A DNA stretch of 64,000 nucleotides from assembly GCF_003173715.1 (NCBI RefSeq), contig NZ_CP029550.1, positions 1,054,001 to 1,118,000 on the forward strand, read 5' to 3'. Below the pieces are notes generated by a model, which did no database searches, was not told the DNA's origin, and saw only the letters and a program-made list of their open reading frames with translations. Of the stretch, positions 30,733 through 40,183 are shown piece by piece; within the stretch, counting starts at the first letter, position 1; the number at the start of each line of letters is the position of its first letter. Source of the DNA: Methylobacterium durans (GTDB lineage: Bacteria; Pseudomonadota; Alphaproteobacteria; Rhizobiales; Beijerinckiaceae). Both the position numbers and the translations under genes were made by a program.

Positions 30733-31503
30733 TCAGCCCTGAGCGCGGAAACGGGCCGCCAGCGCCTCGGAGCTGCGCGCCAGCAGCCCCATGTCCGAGC
30801 CGACGGCCGTGAAGCGCGTGCCGGCCGCGACGTAGCGCTTTGCCAGCTCCTCGTTGGCGGTGAGGATGCCGGCGGCCTTGCCGGTGCGGACGATGCGCCG
30901 GATCGTCTCCTCGACCACGCGGACCACCTCCGGATGGTTCTGCTGGCCGAGATAGCCGAGGCTGGTCGAGAGGTCGCCGGGCCCGATGAAGACCCCGTCG
31001 ACGCCCTCGACGCCGGCAATCTCCTCGAGGTTGTCCAAGGCGCGGCGCGACTCGATCTGCACCGCGACGAAGATCTCCGCCTCGCAGCGGGCGTGGTAAT
31101 CCGGCACGCGGCCGAAGCGAGCGGCGCGGGGCGCCTGCGAGAAGCCGCGCACGCCCCTCGGGGCATAGCGGGTCGCCGCCACCGCCCGGCGGGCCTGATC
31201 GGCATCGTCGATGTTCGGGATCATCAGCGACTGCGCGCCCGTATCGAGGATGCGCTTGATCGTGATCGGCTCGTCGCTCGGCACCCGCACCATGGCGCTG
31301 GCGCTGCCCTCCCCCATGGCCTGCAACTGGCCGTAGATGTCGCGCAGGTCGTTGGCCGAGTGCTCCATGTCGAGGAGCAGCCAGTCGAAGCCGGATCCGG
31401 CCACGATCTCGGTCGAGATCGGGCTCGCGAGGCTGCACCAGAGGCCGATCTGCTGCCGGCCCGCGCCGATCGCCGCCTTGAAGCGGTTCTTGAGAATGTC
31501 CAT
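30733..31503 (-). CDS. garL: HpcH/HpaI aldolase, probable 2-dehydro-3-deoxyglucarate aldolase
   Basis: 256 residues. Class II metal-dependent aldolase: metal ligands in VQIESRRALDN (Glu) and FIGPGDLSTSLG (Asp), catalytic LLLDMEHSANDL. It splits 5-keto-4-deoxyglucarate to pyruvate and tartronate semialdehyde, which garR then reduces. Membership of the GarL branch is inferred from the operon. Confidence 0.85.
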   Translation of the reverse strand: MDILKNRFKAAIGAGRQQIGLWCSLASPISTEIVAGSGFDWLLLDMEHSANDLRDIYGQLQAMGEGSASAMVRVPSDEPITIKRILDTGAQSLMIPNIDDADQARRAVAATRYAPRGVRGFSQAPRAARFGRVPDYHARCEAEIFVAVQIESRRALDNLEEIAGVEGVDGVFIGPGDLSTSLGYLGQQNHPEVVRVVEETIRRIVRTGKAAGILTANEELAKRYVAAGTRFTAVGSDMGLLARSSEALAARFRAQG

Positions 31504-31532
31504 CGTCGATACTCCAAACGTGAGGGCGAAGA

Positions 31533-32894
31533 TCAGCGCACGAGGCAGGGACACTTGTTGTCGAAGGTCCAGCCGGGGATGAGGAACTGCATCGCCGCCG
31601 CGTCGTCGCGGGCGCCGAGCCCGTGGTCGCGGTAGAGGGCGTGCGCCGCCTCGACCTCTGCCCAGTCGAGCTCGATGCCGAGGCCGGGTCGCTCCGGCAC
31701 GCGCACGAGGCCGCCGCGAATCGGGAGGGACTCGCGGGTGAGACGCTGGCCGTCCTGCCAGATCCAGTGCGTGTCGATGGCGGTGACGCGGCCGGGCGCG
31801 GCCGCGGCGACGTGCGTGAACATGGCGAGCGACACGTCGAAGTGGTTGTTCGAGTGCGAACCCCAGGTCAGGCCGTGGTCGCGGCAGAGCTGGGCGACGC
31901 GCACCGAGCCGGCCAACGTCCAAAAATGCGGATCGGCGAGCGGGATATCGACGGCGCCGAGCTGGATCGCGTGGTTCATCTGGCGCCAGTCGGTGGCGAT
32001 CATGTTGGTGGCGGTGGGCAGGCCGGTGGCGCGCCGGAACTCGGCCATGACCTCGCGGCCGGAGAAGCCGTCCTCGGCCCCGCACGGGTCCTCCGCGTAG
32101 GCGAGCACGTCGCCGCGCCCCTTGCAGAGATGGACCGCCTCGGCGAGCGACCACGCGCCGTTCGGGTCGAGCGTGACGCGCGCCTGGGGGAAGCGCTCGT
32201 GGATCGCGGTCACGGCGGCGATCTCGTCCTCGCCCGCCAGCACGCCGCCCTTCAGCTTGAAGTCGTTGAAGCCGTATTCCTCGTAGGCCGCCTCGGCGAG
32301 CCGGGCGATCGCTCCGGGCGTCAGCGCCTCCTCGTCGCGCAGGCGGAACCAGCCGTCGCGGGCTCGCGGCTCGCGGTAGGGCAGGTCGGTCCGGCGGCGG
32401 TCGCCGACGTAGAACAGGTAGCCCAGCATCTCGACGGCATCGCGCTGCTGGCCCTCGCCGAGGAGCGCCGCCACCGGCACGTCGAGGAACTGCCCGAGGA
32501 GGTCGAGGAAGGCCGATTCAACCGCCGCGACCGCGTGGATGGTGATGCGCAGGTCGAAGGTCTGGAGGCCGCGCCCGCCGGAATCGCGGTCGGCGAAGCG
32601 GGTGCGCATGGCGTTGAGCACGCCGTTCCAGGCGCCGAGGGGCTTGCCGAGGACGAGGTCGCATGCGTCCTCGAGGGTCCGGCGGATGCCCTCGCCGCCG
32701 GGCACCTCGCCGAGCCCGGTGGCCCCGGTGGAGTCTGTCAGGACGACGAGGTTGCGGGTGAAGAAGGGGCCGTGCGCGCCGCTGAGGTTCAGGAGCATGC
32801 TGTCGCGGCCGGCCACGGGCACGACCTTCATGTCGGTCACGACCGGCGTGCGGGACAAGCCGTGCGAGGCGGGGCGGAGAGCTTCGGTGAGCAT
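31533..32894 (-). CDS. gudD: Glucarate dehydratase
   Basis: 453 residues, enolase superfamily. Dehydrates D-glucarate (or L-idarate) to 5-keto-4-deoxyglucarate. Diagnostic segments: [13 protein letters not shown] (catalytic Lys pair), TLDPNGAW (metal Asp), [10 protein letters not shown] (metal Glu), ATNMIATDW and the catalytic histidine loop [12 protein letters not shown]. Follows the LysR gene; a palindromic operator sits in the 125-base gap. Confidence 0.93.
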   Translation of the reverse strand: MLTEALRPASHGLSRTPVVTDMKVVPVAGRDSMLLNLSGAHGPFFTRNLVVLTDSTGATGLGEVPGGEGIRRTLEDACDLVLGKPLGAWNGVLNAMRTRFADRDSGGRGLQTFDLRITIHAVAAVESAFLDLLGQFLDVPVAALLGEGQQRDAVEMLGYLFYVGDRRRTDLPYREPRARDGWFRLRDEEALTPGAIARLAEAAYEEYGFNDFKLKGGVLAGEDEIAAVTAIHERFPQARVTLDPNGAWSLAEAVHLCKGRGDVLAYAEDPCGAEDGFSGREVMAEFRRATGLPTATNMIATDWRQMNHAIQLGAVDIPLADPHFWTLAGSVRVAQLCRDHGLTWGSHSNNHFDVSLAMFTHVAAAAPGRVTAIDTHWIWQDGQRLTRESLPIRGGLVRVPERPGLGIELDWAEVEAAHALYRDHGLGARDDAAAMQFLIPGWTFDNKCPCLVR

Positions 32895-32991
32895 GGGCGT
32901 TCTCCCGGTCTGGCGATGCAGCGTCTGGCGCGCCGCGTTGCCCCCGTTCTACCCGCCGCCTTCGATACCCGTCCAAGCCAAAGACTGGATT

Positions 32992-33016
32992 GATTGATGC
33001 GCTCGACGCATCGATC
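32992..33016. promoter_or_regulatory. LysR-type operator copy A, upstream of gudD
   Basis: Arms GATTGATGCG and CGCATCGATC pair at 9 of 10 positions around CTCGA. A second copy with the same spacing stands before the transporter gene (35462-35486). Flanking CAAAG-N-CTGGAT is also shared. The likely binder is the LysR regulator encoded here, about 100 bases upstream of gudD. Confidence 0.7.
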
Positions 33017-33019
33017 GGG

Positions 33020-33910
33020 TCAGGGCGCGGACATGTCCCGCACGACCGCGCGCAGGCGGCCGAGCAGCGGATCGTCCTGCTCGCGGCGCCATGTCAGGTA
33101 AAGCTCGGCCGGGCGGGGCCGGGGCAGCGCCAGCGGCCGGAACGCCACCGCCTCGAAGCGCAGGCGCTCGGCCGCCTCGGGCACGAGGGCGAGGCCGAGA
33201 CCGGCCCGGACCAGCGCCAGGATCGAGTGGATCTGCGTCAGCTGCTGGCGCACGCTCGGCTGGACGCCTGCCTCGGCGAAGAGCGTCACGACGAGGTCGT
33301 GGAAATAATGCGCCTCGTGCGGGGCGTAGGCGATGAAGGGCGCGCCCGCGAAGTCGGTGAGGGCGAGGCTCTCCTTCGCGGCGAGCGGGTGCCCGGCGGG
33401 GAGCGCCGCCACAAGCGGCTCGGCCAGCGCCCGCGCAGAGTCGAGCTCCGGATGGGTGACAGGGGGGCGGATCAGGCCGGCATCGATCTGGCCCGAGAGC
33501 AGACCCTCGATCTGATCCTTCGTCACCATCTCGCGCAACGACAGCATCACGTCGGGCAGAGCCTCGCGGCAGGCGGTGACGAGGCGAGGCAGAAAATCGT
33601 AGGCCGAGGCCGCCGTGAAGCCGAGCTTGAGCACGCCGGAGCGCCCGGCCGCGACCTGCCGGGTCACGTGCGTGGCGGTCTCGGCGAGGCGCAGGATGTG
33701 GCGCGCCTCCGGCAGAAAGCTGCGCCCGGCCGCGGTGAGCCGGACGGACCGGCTGGTCCGGTCGAGGAGCTGCGCGTCGAGGACACGCTCCAGCACCTGT
33801 ATCTGCCGCGAGAGCGGCGGCTGGGTCATGTTGAGTCGGGCCGCCGCGCGCCCGAAATGCAGCTCCTCCGCCACGGCGACGAAGCAGCGGAGCTGGCTGA
33901 AATCGAGCAT
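33020..33910 (-). CDS. LysR-family transcriptional regulator of glucarate genes
   Basis: 296 residues. N-terminal winged helix-turn-helix (FVAVAEELHFGRAAARLNMTQPPLSRQI region, residues 10-37) and a C-terminal effector-binding domain. It lies between the transporter and gudD on the same strand. Both target-like promoters carry the same palindrome, so it probably activates the cluster in response to glucarate or a breakdown product. Confidence 0.88.
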   Translation of the reverse strand: MLDFSQLRCFVAVAEELHFGRAAARLNMTQPPLSRQIQVLERVLDAQLLDRTSRSVRLTAAGRSFLPEARHILRLAETATHVTRQVAAGRSGVLKLGFTAASAYDFLPRLVTACREALPDVMLSLREMVTKDQIEGLLSGQIDAGLIRPPVTHPELDSARALAEPLVAALPAGHPLAAKESLALTDFAGAPFIAYAPHEAHYFHDLVVTLFAEAGVQPSVRQQLTQIHSILALVRAGLGLALVPEAAERLRFEAVAFRPLALPRPRPAELYLTWRREQDDPLLGRLRAVVRDMSAP

Positions 33911-33992
33911 GGGGCACCGCGCGACGATGCGCGGCCGCGGAACGAGCCGCGGCCGCGAGGAAGGGGTGCCGGATGAGAGGCCGGAGCGCGCC

Positions 33993-35315
33993 TCAGCGCA
34001 ACTCCACCCGCCGGATCTCCCCGACGATGACGAGGTAGCAGAGCACCGCCACCAGGGCGTTCAGCCCGACGAAGACGAGAGCGCCGTTGAACGAGCCCGT
34101 CTGCTGAACGATGTAGCCGATGACGATCGGGGTGGTGATGCCGGCGGTGTTGCCGAAGGTGTTGAACAGGCCGCCGGAGAGGCCGCCGGTCTCCCGCGGC
34201 GAGGTGTCGGAGACGACCGCCCAGCCGAGCGCCCCGATCCCCTTGCCGAAGAAGGCGAGCGCCATCAGACCGACTACGAGGGCGTCCGCCTGGACATAGT
34301 TGCAGCCGATGATGATCATCGAGAGCAGCATCCCGCCGACGATCGGGATCTTGCGGGCGGCGGTCAGCGAGTAACCGCGCTTCAGCAGGAGGTCGGAGAG
34401 GTAGCCGCCGAGGATGCCGCCGACGAAGCCGCACAGGGCCGGCAGCACGGCGGCGAACCCGGCCTGCAGGATCGAGAGACCCCGCTCCTTCACGAGGTAG
34501 ACCGGGAACCACGTGAGGAAAAAGTAGGTCAGCGTGGTGATGCAGTACTGGCCGATATAGATGCCGAGCAGCATGCGGTTAGAGAGCAGCTGCGCGATGG
34601 TCCGGCCCGCCCGCGCCTGCCGCGTCGTGCCCTGCCCGTCCATGTCGAGGAGCGCGCCGCCCGCCTCGATGTAATCGCGCTCGCCCTGGTTGATGGCCGG
34701 GTGGTCCTTCGGTCCGTAGACGACCTGCGTCCACAGGAGGGCGAAGGCGATGCCGAGGGCTCCCATCAGCGTGAAGACGTGATGCCAGCCGAATTGGTGG
34801 ACCACCCAGCCCATCAGGGGCGTGAACAGCACGGTGGCGAAGTACTGGGAGGCGTTGAAGAAGGCGGATGCCGTGCCGCGCTCGCTCGTCGGGAACCAGG
34901 CCGCCGTGATGCGGGCATTGGCCGGGAACACGGGTGCTTCGGCGAGCCCGACGCAGAGGCGGAGGGCGAACAGGAGGGCGACGGCCGTGAAGCCCGCGAA
35001 GAATCCGACCATGCCCTGGAGCAGGGTGAAGGCGGACCACAGGAAGATCGCGCCGGCATAGACCCACTTCGCGCCGAACCGATCGAGCAGCCAGCCGCCG
35101 GGCAATTGCGCGAGCACGTAGGACCACGCGAAGGCCGAGAACACGTAGCCCATCGCCACGGCGTCGAGGCCGAGATCCTTGGCGAGCGAGGGCCCGGCGA
35201 TCGAGAGGGTCGCCCGGTCGGCGTAGTTGATGGTGGTCGCGATGAACAGCATCGTGACGATGACGAGCCGCACGCGACTCCGCCTCGCCGCGGTCATGGC
35301 CAGACCGGCGCTCAT
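33993..35315 (-). CDS. gudP: MFS transporter, probable D-glucarate/galactarate permease
   Basis: 440 residues from ATG 35315 (GAGGGAGAA before it). Twelve membrane segments of the anion:cation symporter (GudP/ExuT) group, with INYADRATLSIAGPSLAKDLG in the first helix and PGGWLLDRFGAK as the loop 2-3 motif. Imports the sugar diacid with a proton. First gene of the catabolic cluster, with operator copy B about 150 bases upstream. Confidence 0.88.
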   Translation of the reverse strand: MSAGLAMTAARRSRVRLVIVTMLFIATTINYADRATLSIAGPSLAKDLGLDAVAMGYVFSAFAWSYVLAQLPGGWLLDRFGAKWVYAGAIFLWSAFTLLQGMVGFFAGFTAVALLFALRLCVGLAEAPVFPANARITAAWFPTSERGTASAFFNASQYFATVLFTPLMGWVVHQFGWHHVFTLMGALGIAFALLWTQVVYGPKDHPAINQGERDYIEAGGALLDMDGQGTTRQARAGRTIAQLLSNRMLLGIYIGQYCITTLTYFFLTWFPVYLVKERGLSILQAGFAAVLPALCGFVGGILGGYLSDLLLKRGYSLTAARKIPIVGGMLLSMIIIGCNYVQADALVVGLMALAFFGKGIGALGWAVVSDTSPRETGGLSGGLFNTFGNTAGITTPIVIGYIVQQTGSFNGALVFVGLNALVAVLCYLVIVGEIRRVELR

Positions 35316-35461
35316 GGGCGTTCTCCCTCGGGTAGACCGCCCGGCCCTTGCCGTGACGGGCATCGGCCATTCTCCCGGATCCATCAGGATCCACCGGCGG
35401 CCATGTGCGAGGATCAGCCTAAGAGCGCGCGCAGTCTCCGGTTCAACTCAAAGCCTGGATC

Positions 35462-35486
35462 GATTGATACCGAACACGCATCGATC
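35462..35486. promoter_or_regulatory. LysR-type operator copy B, upstream of gudP
   Basis: GATTGAT at 35462-35468 and CGCATCGATC at 35477-35486, spaced exactly as in copy A. The left arm is less symmetric than in copy A but the outer seven bases are the same. The remaining 35316-35608 stretch has no gene. Confidence 0.65.
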
Positions 35487-35608
35487 GACCTGCGGACAAG
35501 GCTATAGCCGCATCGAGAGAATGATCGCCCACCCGCACCTTCTGCGCCGTCGCGAGCCGGACCCGGCCGCCTCGGGAACGGCCGTGTCCGCTATTCGGGT
35601 CGGAATCC

Positions 35609-35890
35609 CTAATACGCGTATTCGCGCCGCGAGGGCCGGGAGGCGGGCCCGTAGCCCGCGCCGCGCGGCTGAACCCGTGAGCCGTAATCGATCTCACGCT
35701 GCGCGCGGCGATTGGCGAGCGCGCGGCCGGCCAGGCAGCCCGCCACGGCGCCGACGACGCCCCGCTCCGCCAGGTAATGGCCCGCGATCCCTCCGATGAT
35801 CGCGCCCTTGATGCAGCCCTTGGCCTCCGCCGTTCCGATACTCATCAGCGTCACGATCACGAGGACCGGCGCCGTTGCCACGATTCGCAT
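35609..35890 (-). CDS. Small exported glycine-zipper protein
   Basis: 93 residues. Signal peptide ends at TAEA-KG. The mature part has a GxxxG-type zipper, IKGAIIGGIAGHYLAERGVVGAVAG with two cysteines (residues 26 and ~50; quoted segments are separate in the protein), then a basic Arg-rich tail. Such proteins associate with the outer membrane or form small oligomers. Function unknown. Confidence 0.6.
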   Translation of the reverse strand: MRIVATAPVLVIVTLMSIGTAEAKGCIKGAIIGGIAGHYLAERGVVGAVAGCLAGRALANRRAQREIDYGSRVQPRGAGYGPASRPSRREYAY

Positions 35891-36128
35891 GCTGCTTCTC
35901 CGCGATGATGCCGGGAGTAACAGCGCCGCCGGATCGGCGTTCCGTCCGCTGCCGAGGTTCGGAAGGCCGGACGATCGATGCCGAGAGTCGGGTGGTTCCG
36001 CGACATGTGACCGACGGGATCTTGGCGCAGCGCCGGGTGCACCCGATCTCTCAGGTCGCGATGTGATGCCCGCGGGCCGCTCAGGCCGCCGCCATCGGCC
36101 GCGGCGTGCCGCCAAGCTGGAGGGATCG

Positions 36129-36290
36129 ATGACGCCCCTGATGCACGCGCTCCGCTCGTTCTACGATCATCTGTGCGACCGGCTCGAAGCCTCGGCGGAG
36201 AGGCACGAAGCGGAGGTCGCGCGCCTCCGCGCCGAGCTCTCCGCCCGGTCCGGCAAGGCGGACGGGAACGGCGGTCGAGACCCCGCCTGA
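36129..36290 (+). CDS. Small coiled-coil protein
   Basis: 53 residues from ATG 36129 with GGAGGG six bases before it. The sequence SFYDHLCDRLEASAERHEAE continues as a charged heptad-like helix. No family recognised; the good ribosome site is the main support. Confidence 0.45.
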   Translation: MTPLMHALRSFYDHLCDRLEASAERHEAEVARLRAELSARSGKADGNGGRDPA

Positions 36291-36327
36291 CGGGCTGCCC
36301 CGCCGACGTCGGCGCGCCCGAACGGCC

Positions 36328-37377
36328 TCAGCGCGGGGCAGCCTTGGCATCATAGCGCCGCACCCATTCGGCGATGACGCGCTCGCGGTTCTCCGCCATC
36401 CAGGCCAGGCTCACCTTCGCCATCCGTGCCTCCGCGTGGGACAGCGCGATCGCTGCCGGAATCCGTGCTCCCGGATGCGCGACGATCGAGTAGCTCTGGG
36501 CATAGATCTCATTGGCCTCGCGCGTCACCGCCCAATCGGCGATCCGCTTCGCGAGCGTCAGGTGGGGCGTGCCCCTGATGATGCCGAAGGTCTCCAGGTC
36601 CCATCCGACCCGGTCGAGGGGGATGATCGTCTCGATCGGGGCACCCCGCGCCTTCTCGACGGCGGCGCGCATGTCGAGCCCCAACCCGAGCAGATGCTTC
36701 CCGTGCGCGACGTCGAGGCAGGGCGCCGAGCCGGTGTGGAGATAGACGTCGACGTTCTCGTGCAGGGCATCCATGAAAGCCCAGCCCGCCGCCTCGCCCA
36801 TGCTCTGGAGCCAGCCGGCCACGAGGCCGTAACCGGTCCCGGACGAGCCCGGATGCGCCATCACGATGCGGCCCTTGAGGCTCGCGTCGGCCAGATCGCG
36901 CCACAGCATCGGGCTCGCGACGCGGTCGCGCTTCGCCTGCTCGACGTTCATGCAGATCACGGGGAAATACACGTCCATCCCGGTGAAGCTGTAGGGCGCG
37001 CCCGGATCGAGGAAGGACGATCGGATCTGGTCGACGCCCTCGGGCCTGTAGGCTTCGAGCAGGGCGGCCTGCTTGAGGACCAGCATGCTGGACGCCGAGA
37101 GGCCGAAGATCATGTCGGCTTTGGGAAACCTCCCCTCTTCGAGGACCCGGTTCGTGATGATGCCCGTGGAGGCGCGCACCCACGCGATGTCGGCCTCGGG
37201 AACGAGCCGAGCGACGGCGGCTTCCGTCGCCGCGACCTGTTCCTTCTGGCTCGCCGTGTAGATCGTCAGTCGCGGCCGTTCCGCCGCCCGTGCAGACCAT
37301 GCCAGTGAGAGGACGACGAGGGCCCAGATCGCGGCGAGGACGGTTCGGGAACGCAGGGAAGGCAACGCGGGAGCCAT
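36328..37377 (-). CDS. Periplasmic binding protein of Fe(III)/phosphonate ABC type
   Basis: 349 residues. Signal peptide LAAIWALVVLSLAWSARA-AE. The mature chain opens with RLTIYTASQKEQVAATEAAV, the FbpA/PhnS class start, and holds IFGLSASSMLVLKQAALLE and HPGSSGTGYGLVAGWLQSMG. It should bind ferric ions, 2-aminoethylphosphonate or similar. No permease or ATPase gene is near, so it is an orphan and could serve a transporter elsewhere or a sensor. Confidence 0.75.
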   Translation of the reverse strand: MAPALPSLRSRTVLAAIWALVVLSLAWSARAAERPRLTIYTASQKEQVAATEAAVARLVPEADIAWVRASTGIITNRVLEEGRFPKADMIFGLSASSMLVLKQAALLEAYRPEGVDQIRSSFLDPGAPYSFTGMDVYFPVICMNVEQAKRDRVASPMLWRDLADASLKGRIVMAHPGSSGTGYGLVAGWLQSMGEAAGWAFMDALHENVDVYLHTGSAPCLDVAHGKHLLGLGLDMRAAVEKARGAPIETIIPLDRVGWDLETFGIIRGTPHLTLAKRIADWAVTREANEIYAQSYSIVAHPGARIPAAIALSHAEARMAKVSLAWMAENRERVIAEWVRRYDAKAAPR

Positions 37378-37750
37378 CGGCCATGGAGGTTCGAGGGCAC
37401 CCACCCTGCACTTTCGAGGCGGCGAAGCAACGTGACGGCCCAGGGCGCGGGAACCGTGCCCGCGCGACGCCGGAGCGCCCTCTAGCATGCGGACCATCCT
37501 GCGCACGCGTCCACGGCGCCGAGATCCTTCTGTCGGCACGGGACCCTCGTCAGGCCTGCTCTCCCCTGCCGAACGGGCGCCGGCGCTCGACAGGCTCACG
37601 GAGGGGCATGCCAAGGAAGCTTCACAACGTTTCCATCGAACGTCTTGAAAAACATAAGAAAATCCGGGCGAAGCAATCTCTCGGCTCACGCCAGGACACG
37701 AAAATATAATGTCCTATTTCGCACCGCAAAACCAAGTCGTGTGTCAACAC

Positions 37751-37770
37751 AGTTTGCCTCATGGTAAACT
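37751..37770. promoter_or_regulatory. Inverted repeat in AraC/RND promoter region
   Basis: AGTTTGCC and GGTAAACT arms (7 of 8 paired) around TCAT, in an AT-rich 37690-37844 segment just upstream of the AraC-type gene. A TGTGTCAACACA palindrome precedes it. Likely promoter/operator zone; binder unknown, possibly the adjacent regulator itself. Confidence 0.4.
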
Positions 37771-37844
37771 ATGACCTGTCGTGATTTGTTGACCGCATAA
37801 GTTTAGTTACACGGCCTGACGTTCACGAAACGGATGCGTCCCGG

Positions 37845-38942
37845 ATGTCATCTGAACGTGTCTCTGCGCGCACCGATCCGGTGGCCGCCGCTCCTCGTCC
37901 TGCCGGGTCGCGAAGCGACGACGGCCGTGGGGATGGTTCGGCTATCCTCATCGAGGCGGCCTGCGCTGTCCTCGCGCGCCTCGGCGCCGATCCGGCGCGC
38001 CTGTTCGCCGAGGCCGGCTTGGCGTCGGAGTCGTCCCGGTCGGAAGACGAACCGGTCTCCGGTGCGGCGCTCGGGCAGCTCATCGCCTACGGCGTCGACC
38101 ACACCCATTGTCCCGACCTCGGCCTCCGCATCGGCCAGCGAGTCACTCTGACCTCCCTCGGGCCCGTCGGCACCCTCCTCCGGAATTCCGAGACCGTGGG
38201 CGACGCGATGCATGCCCTGGAGGTCCACCCGTGGGGCTGGAATTGCGGGGCCGCGGTCAGGCTCTGCGTCGAGGGCGATCTCGCCCTCTTCTGCTACCTG
38301 CCCTTCGAGCCGGGGGCGGACGAGGCGGGCTTCCGGTCGGAGGGCGCCCTTGCCACGAGCACGAACGTGGTCCGGACCCTGTGCGGCGCGAGCTGGACCC
38401 CGCTGGAGGTTCTCCTGCCCCGGTCGGCGCCGGAAGAGACGACGCCCTATCGAAGCTTTTTCGGCGCGCCGGTCCGGTTCGACCAGGAAATGGCCGCGAT
38501 GGTCTTCCCGTCGCGCCTGCTCAAGGAACGGGTCGCAGGCGCCGATGCGGCCGCACGACGCTTGGCGGAAGGCCAGGTCCTTCGCTTCGAGGCCGCGCAT
38601 CCGACGCAGTTCGCCGACGCGCTTCGCCGCCTGCTCCGGTCGGAGGTCGTCGCGGAGCGCTGGCGCGGAATCTCCATCGCCCGACACCTCTCGCTTCATC
38701 GGCGGACGCTGAGCCGGCGCCTGCGCGCCGAGGGCACGACCTTTCGTTCGCTGGCGCAGGAGACGCGCTTCGAGATCGCCAAGCAGCTGCTGGTCAACAC
38801 CAATCTCAGCCTCGTCCAGATCTCGGCAAGCCTCGACTTCTCCGAATCGGCGGCCTTCTCCCACGCCTTCCGGCGCTGGTCGGGCACGACGCCGACCGCG
38901 TGGCGGGCGGCCCATCAGCACCCCGGCCGGGTCCCGGCCTGA
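37845..38942 (+). CDS. AraC-family regulator with Arabinose_bd-type N-terminal domain
   Basis: 365 residues. The N-terminal two thirds has the OruR/ArgR-type ligand domain (LARLGADPARLFAEAGL, LGLRIGQRVTLTSLGPVG). The C-terminal ~100 residues hold two helix-turn-helices (ISIARHLSLHRRTLSRRL and ISASLDFSESAAFSHAFRRW). It is followed at 116 bases by the RND efflux genes in the same direction, so it may control them. Confidence 0.85.
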   Translation: MSSERVSARTDPVAAAPRPAGSRSDDGRGDGSAILIEAACAVLARLGADPARLFAEAGLASESSRSEDEPVSGAALGQLIAYGVDHTHCPDLGLRIGQRVTLTSLGPVGTLLRNSETVGDAMHALEVHPWGWNCGAAVRLCVEGDLALFCYLPFEPGADEAGFRSEGALATSTNVVRTLCGASWTPLEVLLPRSAPEETTPYRSFFGAPVRFDQEMAAMVFPSRLLKERVAGADAAARRLAEGQVLRFEAAHPTQFADALRRLLRSEVVAERWRGISIARHLSLHRRTLSRRLRAEGTTFRSLAQETRFEIAKQLLVNTNLSLVQISASLDFSESAAFSHAFRRWSGTTPTAWRAAHQHPGRVPA

Positions 38943-39058
38943 GTTCGCCGGTCCGTGCACCGCGCGGGTGTCCCATCCGATCAAGCTCTGCGCGCCGAAA
39001 ATGCCAGGATAAGCGGTCGGTGCCGGTGCTTCGGCATTCCGCGACGAGGCGAGGGACG

Positions 39059-40180
39059 ATGATGGTCCGCCTTCCCGCTCCGCTGTGGGCCCTGTGGCTC
39101 GGCGCCGCCCTCTGCAATCCCGTCCGGGCAGAGCCCGATCCCGCTTCCGCACTCCCCGTCGGCACGGTCGTGGCCGAGCGCAGGGCCATCGACAAGGCCC
39201 ACGATTTCGTCGGGCGGGTGGAGGCGGTGAGCCGCGTCGAGGTGCGCGCGCGGGTGACCGGCTTCCTCGACGCCGTCCTCTTCAAGGAGGGCGAGCTGAT
39301 CAAGGACGGGGCGCCGCTCTACCGGATCGAGCCCGACCTGTTCGAAGCCGCCGTCAAGCAGGCGGAGGGCACGCTGGAGCGCAGCCGGGCCGCAGAGACG
39401 CTCGCGAAGATCCAGCTGAATCGGGCGCAGGAACTGCTCGACCGCAATTCCGGCACCGTCGTCGCCCGCGATCAGGCGCGCGCGGCCCTGCACCAGGCGA
39501 AGGGCGCGGTCACCGGCGACGAGGCGAGCCTTGAGACGGCGCGGATCAACCTCGGATACACGCAGATCTCCGCGCCGATCGCCGGCAAAGTCGGCCGCAC
39601 CAGCGTGACCAAGGGCAACGTGGTCGGCCCGGACAGCGGCGTGCTGACCTCGATCGTCAGCCAGGATCCGATGTACGTGACCTTCCCGGTCAGCCAGCGG
39701 GAGTTCCTGCGCTACCAGCAGGGGGGCGACCGGCCCGACCGCAGCAAGGTCGGGGTGCGGATCCGATTCCAGGACGGCTCCGAGTACGGACAGGTGGGCC
39801 GCGTCGATTTCGTCAACATCAGCGTCGACCGCGCGACCGATACCGTCGTGGTGCGCGCGGTCATGCCGAATCCGGCCGGCGCGCTACGGGACGGGCAGCT
39901 CGTCCGGGTCGCGCTCCAGGTCGGGGCGCCCGAGCAGAAGGTCGTCGTGCCGCAGGCGGCGCTCATCGCCGACCAGGGCGGCGTATACGTCTTCGCCGTC
40001 GAGGATGGCCGGGCGGTGACGAAGCGGGTCAAGCCCGGCCCGGGCGGCACCGGGCCGGACGCCGTGATCGAGGAGGGCCTCTCCGGCGGCGAGCTCGTGA
40101 TCGTCGATGGGCTGCAGCGGGTCCGGCCCGGGATTCCCGTGCGGGCGAACCCGATCGGTCCGTCCGCCAGCAGGACCTGA
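39059..40180 (+). CDS. RND efflux periplasmic adaptor
   Basis: 373 residues from ATG 39059 (GAGGGACG before it). Signal peptide ends near NPVRA-EP. Biotinyl-lipoyl and hairpin segments: [40 protein letters not shown], then the beta-barrel part with [18 protein letters not shown]. It bridges the inner-membrane pump to an outer-membrane channel. It lacks the usual lipobox cysteine, so it is probably soluble rather than a lipoprotein. Confidence 0.9.
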   Translation: MMVRLPAPLWALWLGAALCNPVRAEPDPASALPVGTVVAERRAIDKAHDFVGRVEAVSRVEVRARVTGFLDAVLFKEGELIKDGAPLYRIEPDLFEAAVKQAEGTLERSRAAETLAKIQLNRAQELLDRNSGTVVARDQARAALHQAKGAVTGDEASLETARINLGYTQISAPIAGKVGRTSVTKGNVVGPDSGVLTSIVSQDPMYVTFPVSQREFLRYQQGGDRPDRSKVGVRIRFQDGSEYGQVGRVDFVNISVDRATDTVVVRAVMPNPAGALRDGQLVRVALQVGAPEQKVVVPQAALIADQGGVYVFAVEDGRAVTKRVKPGPGGTGPDAVIEEGLSGGELVIVDGLQRVRPGIPVRANPIGPSASRT

Positions 40181-40183
40181 GCC

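Noticed and set aside
35611..35622. AATACGCGTATT perfect palindrome
   Set aside because: Falls inside the last codons of the glycine-zipper gene (REYAY end) and shows no second copy; likely chance.
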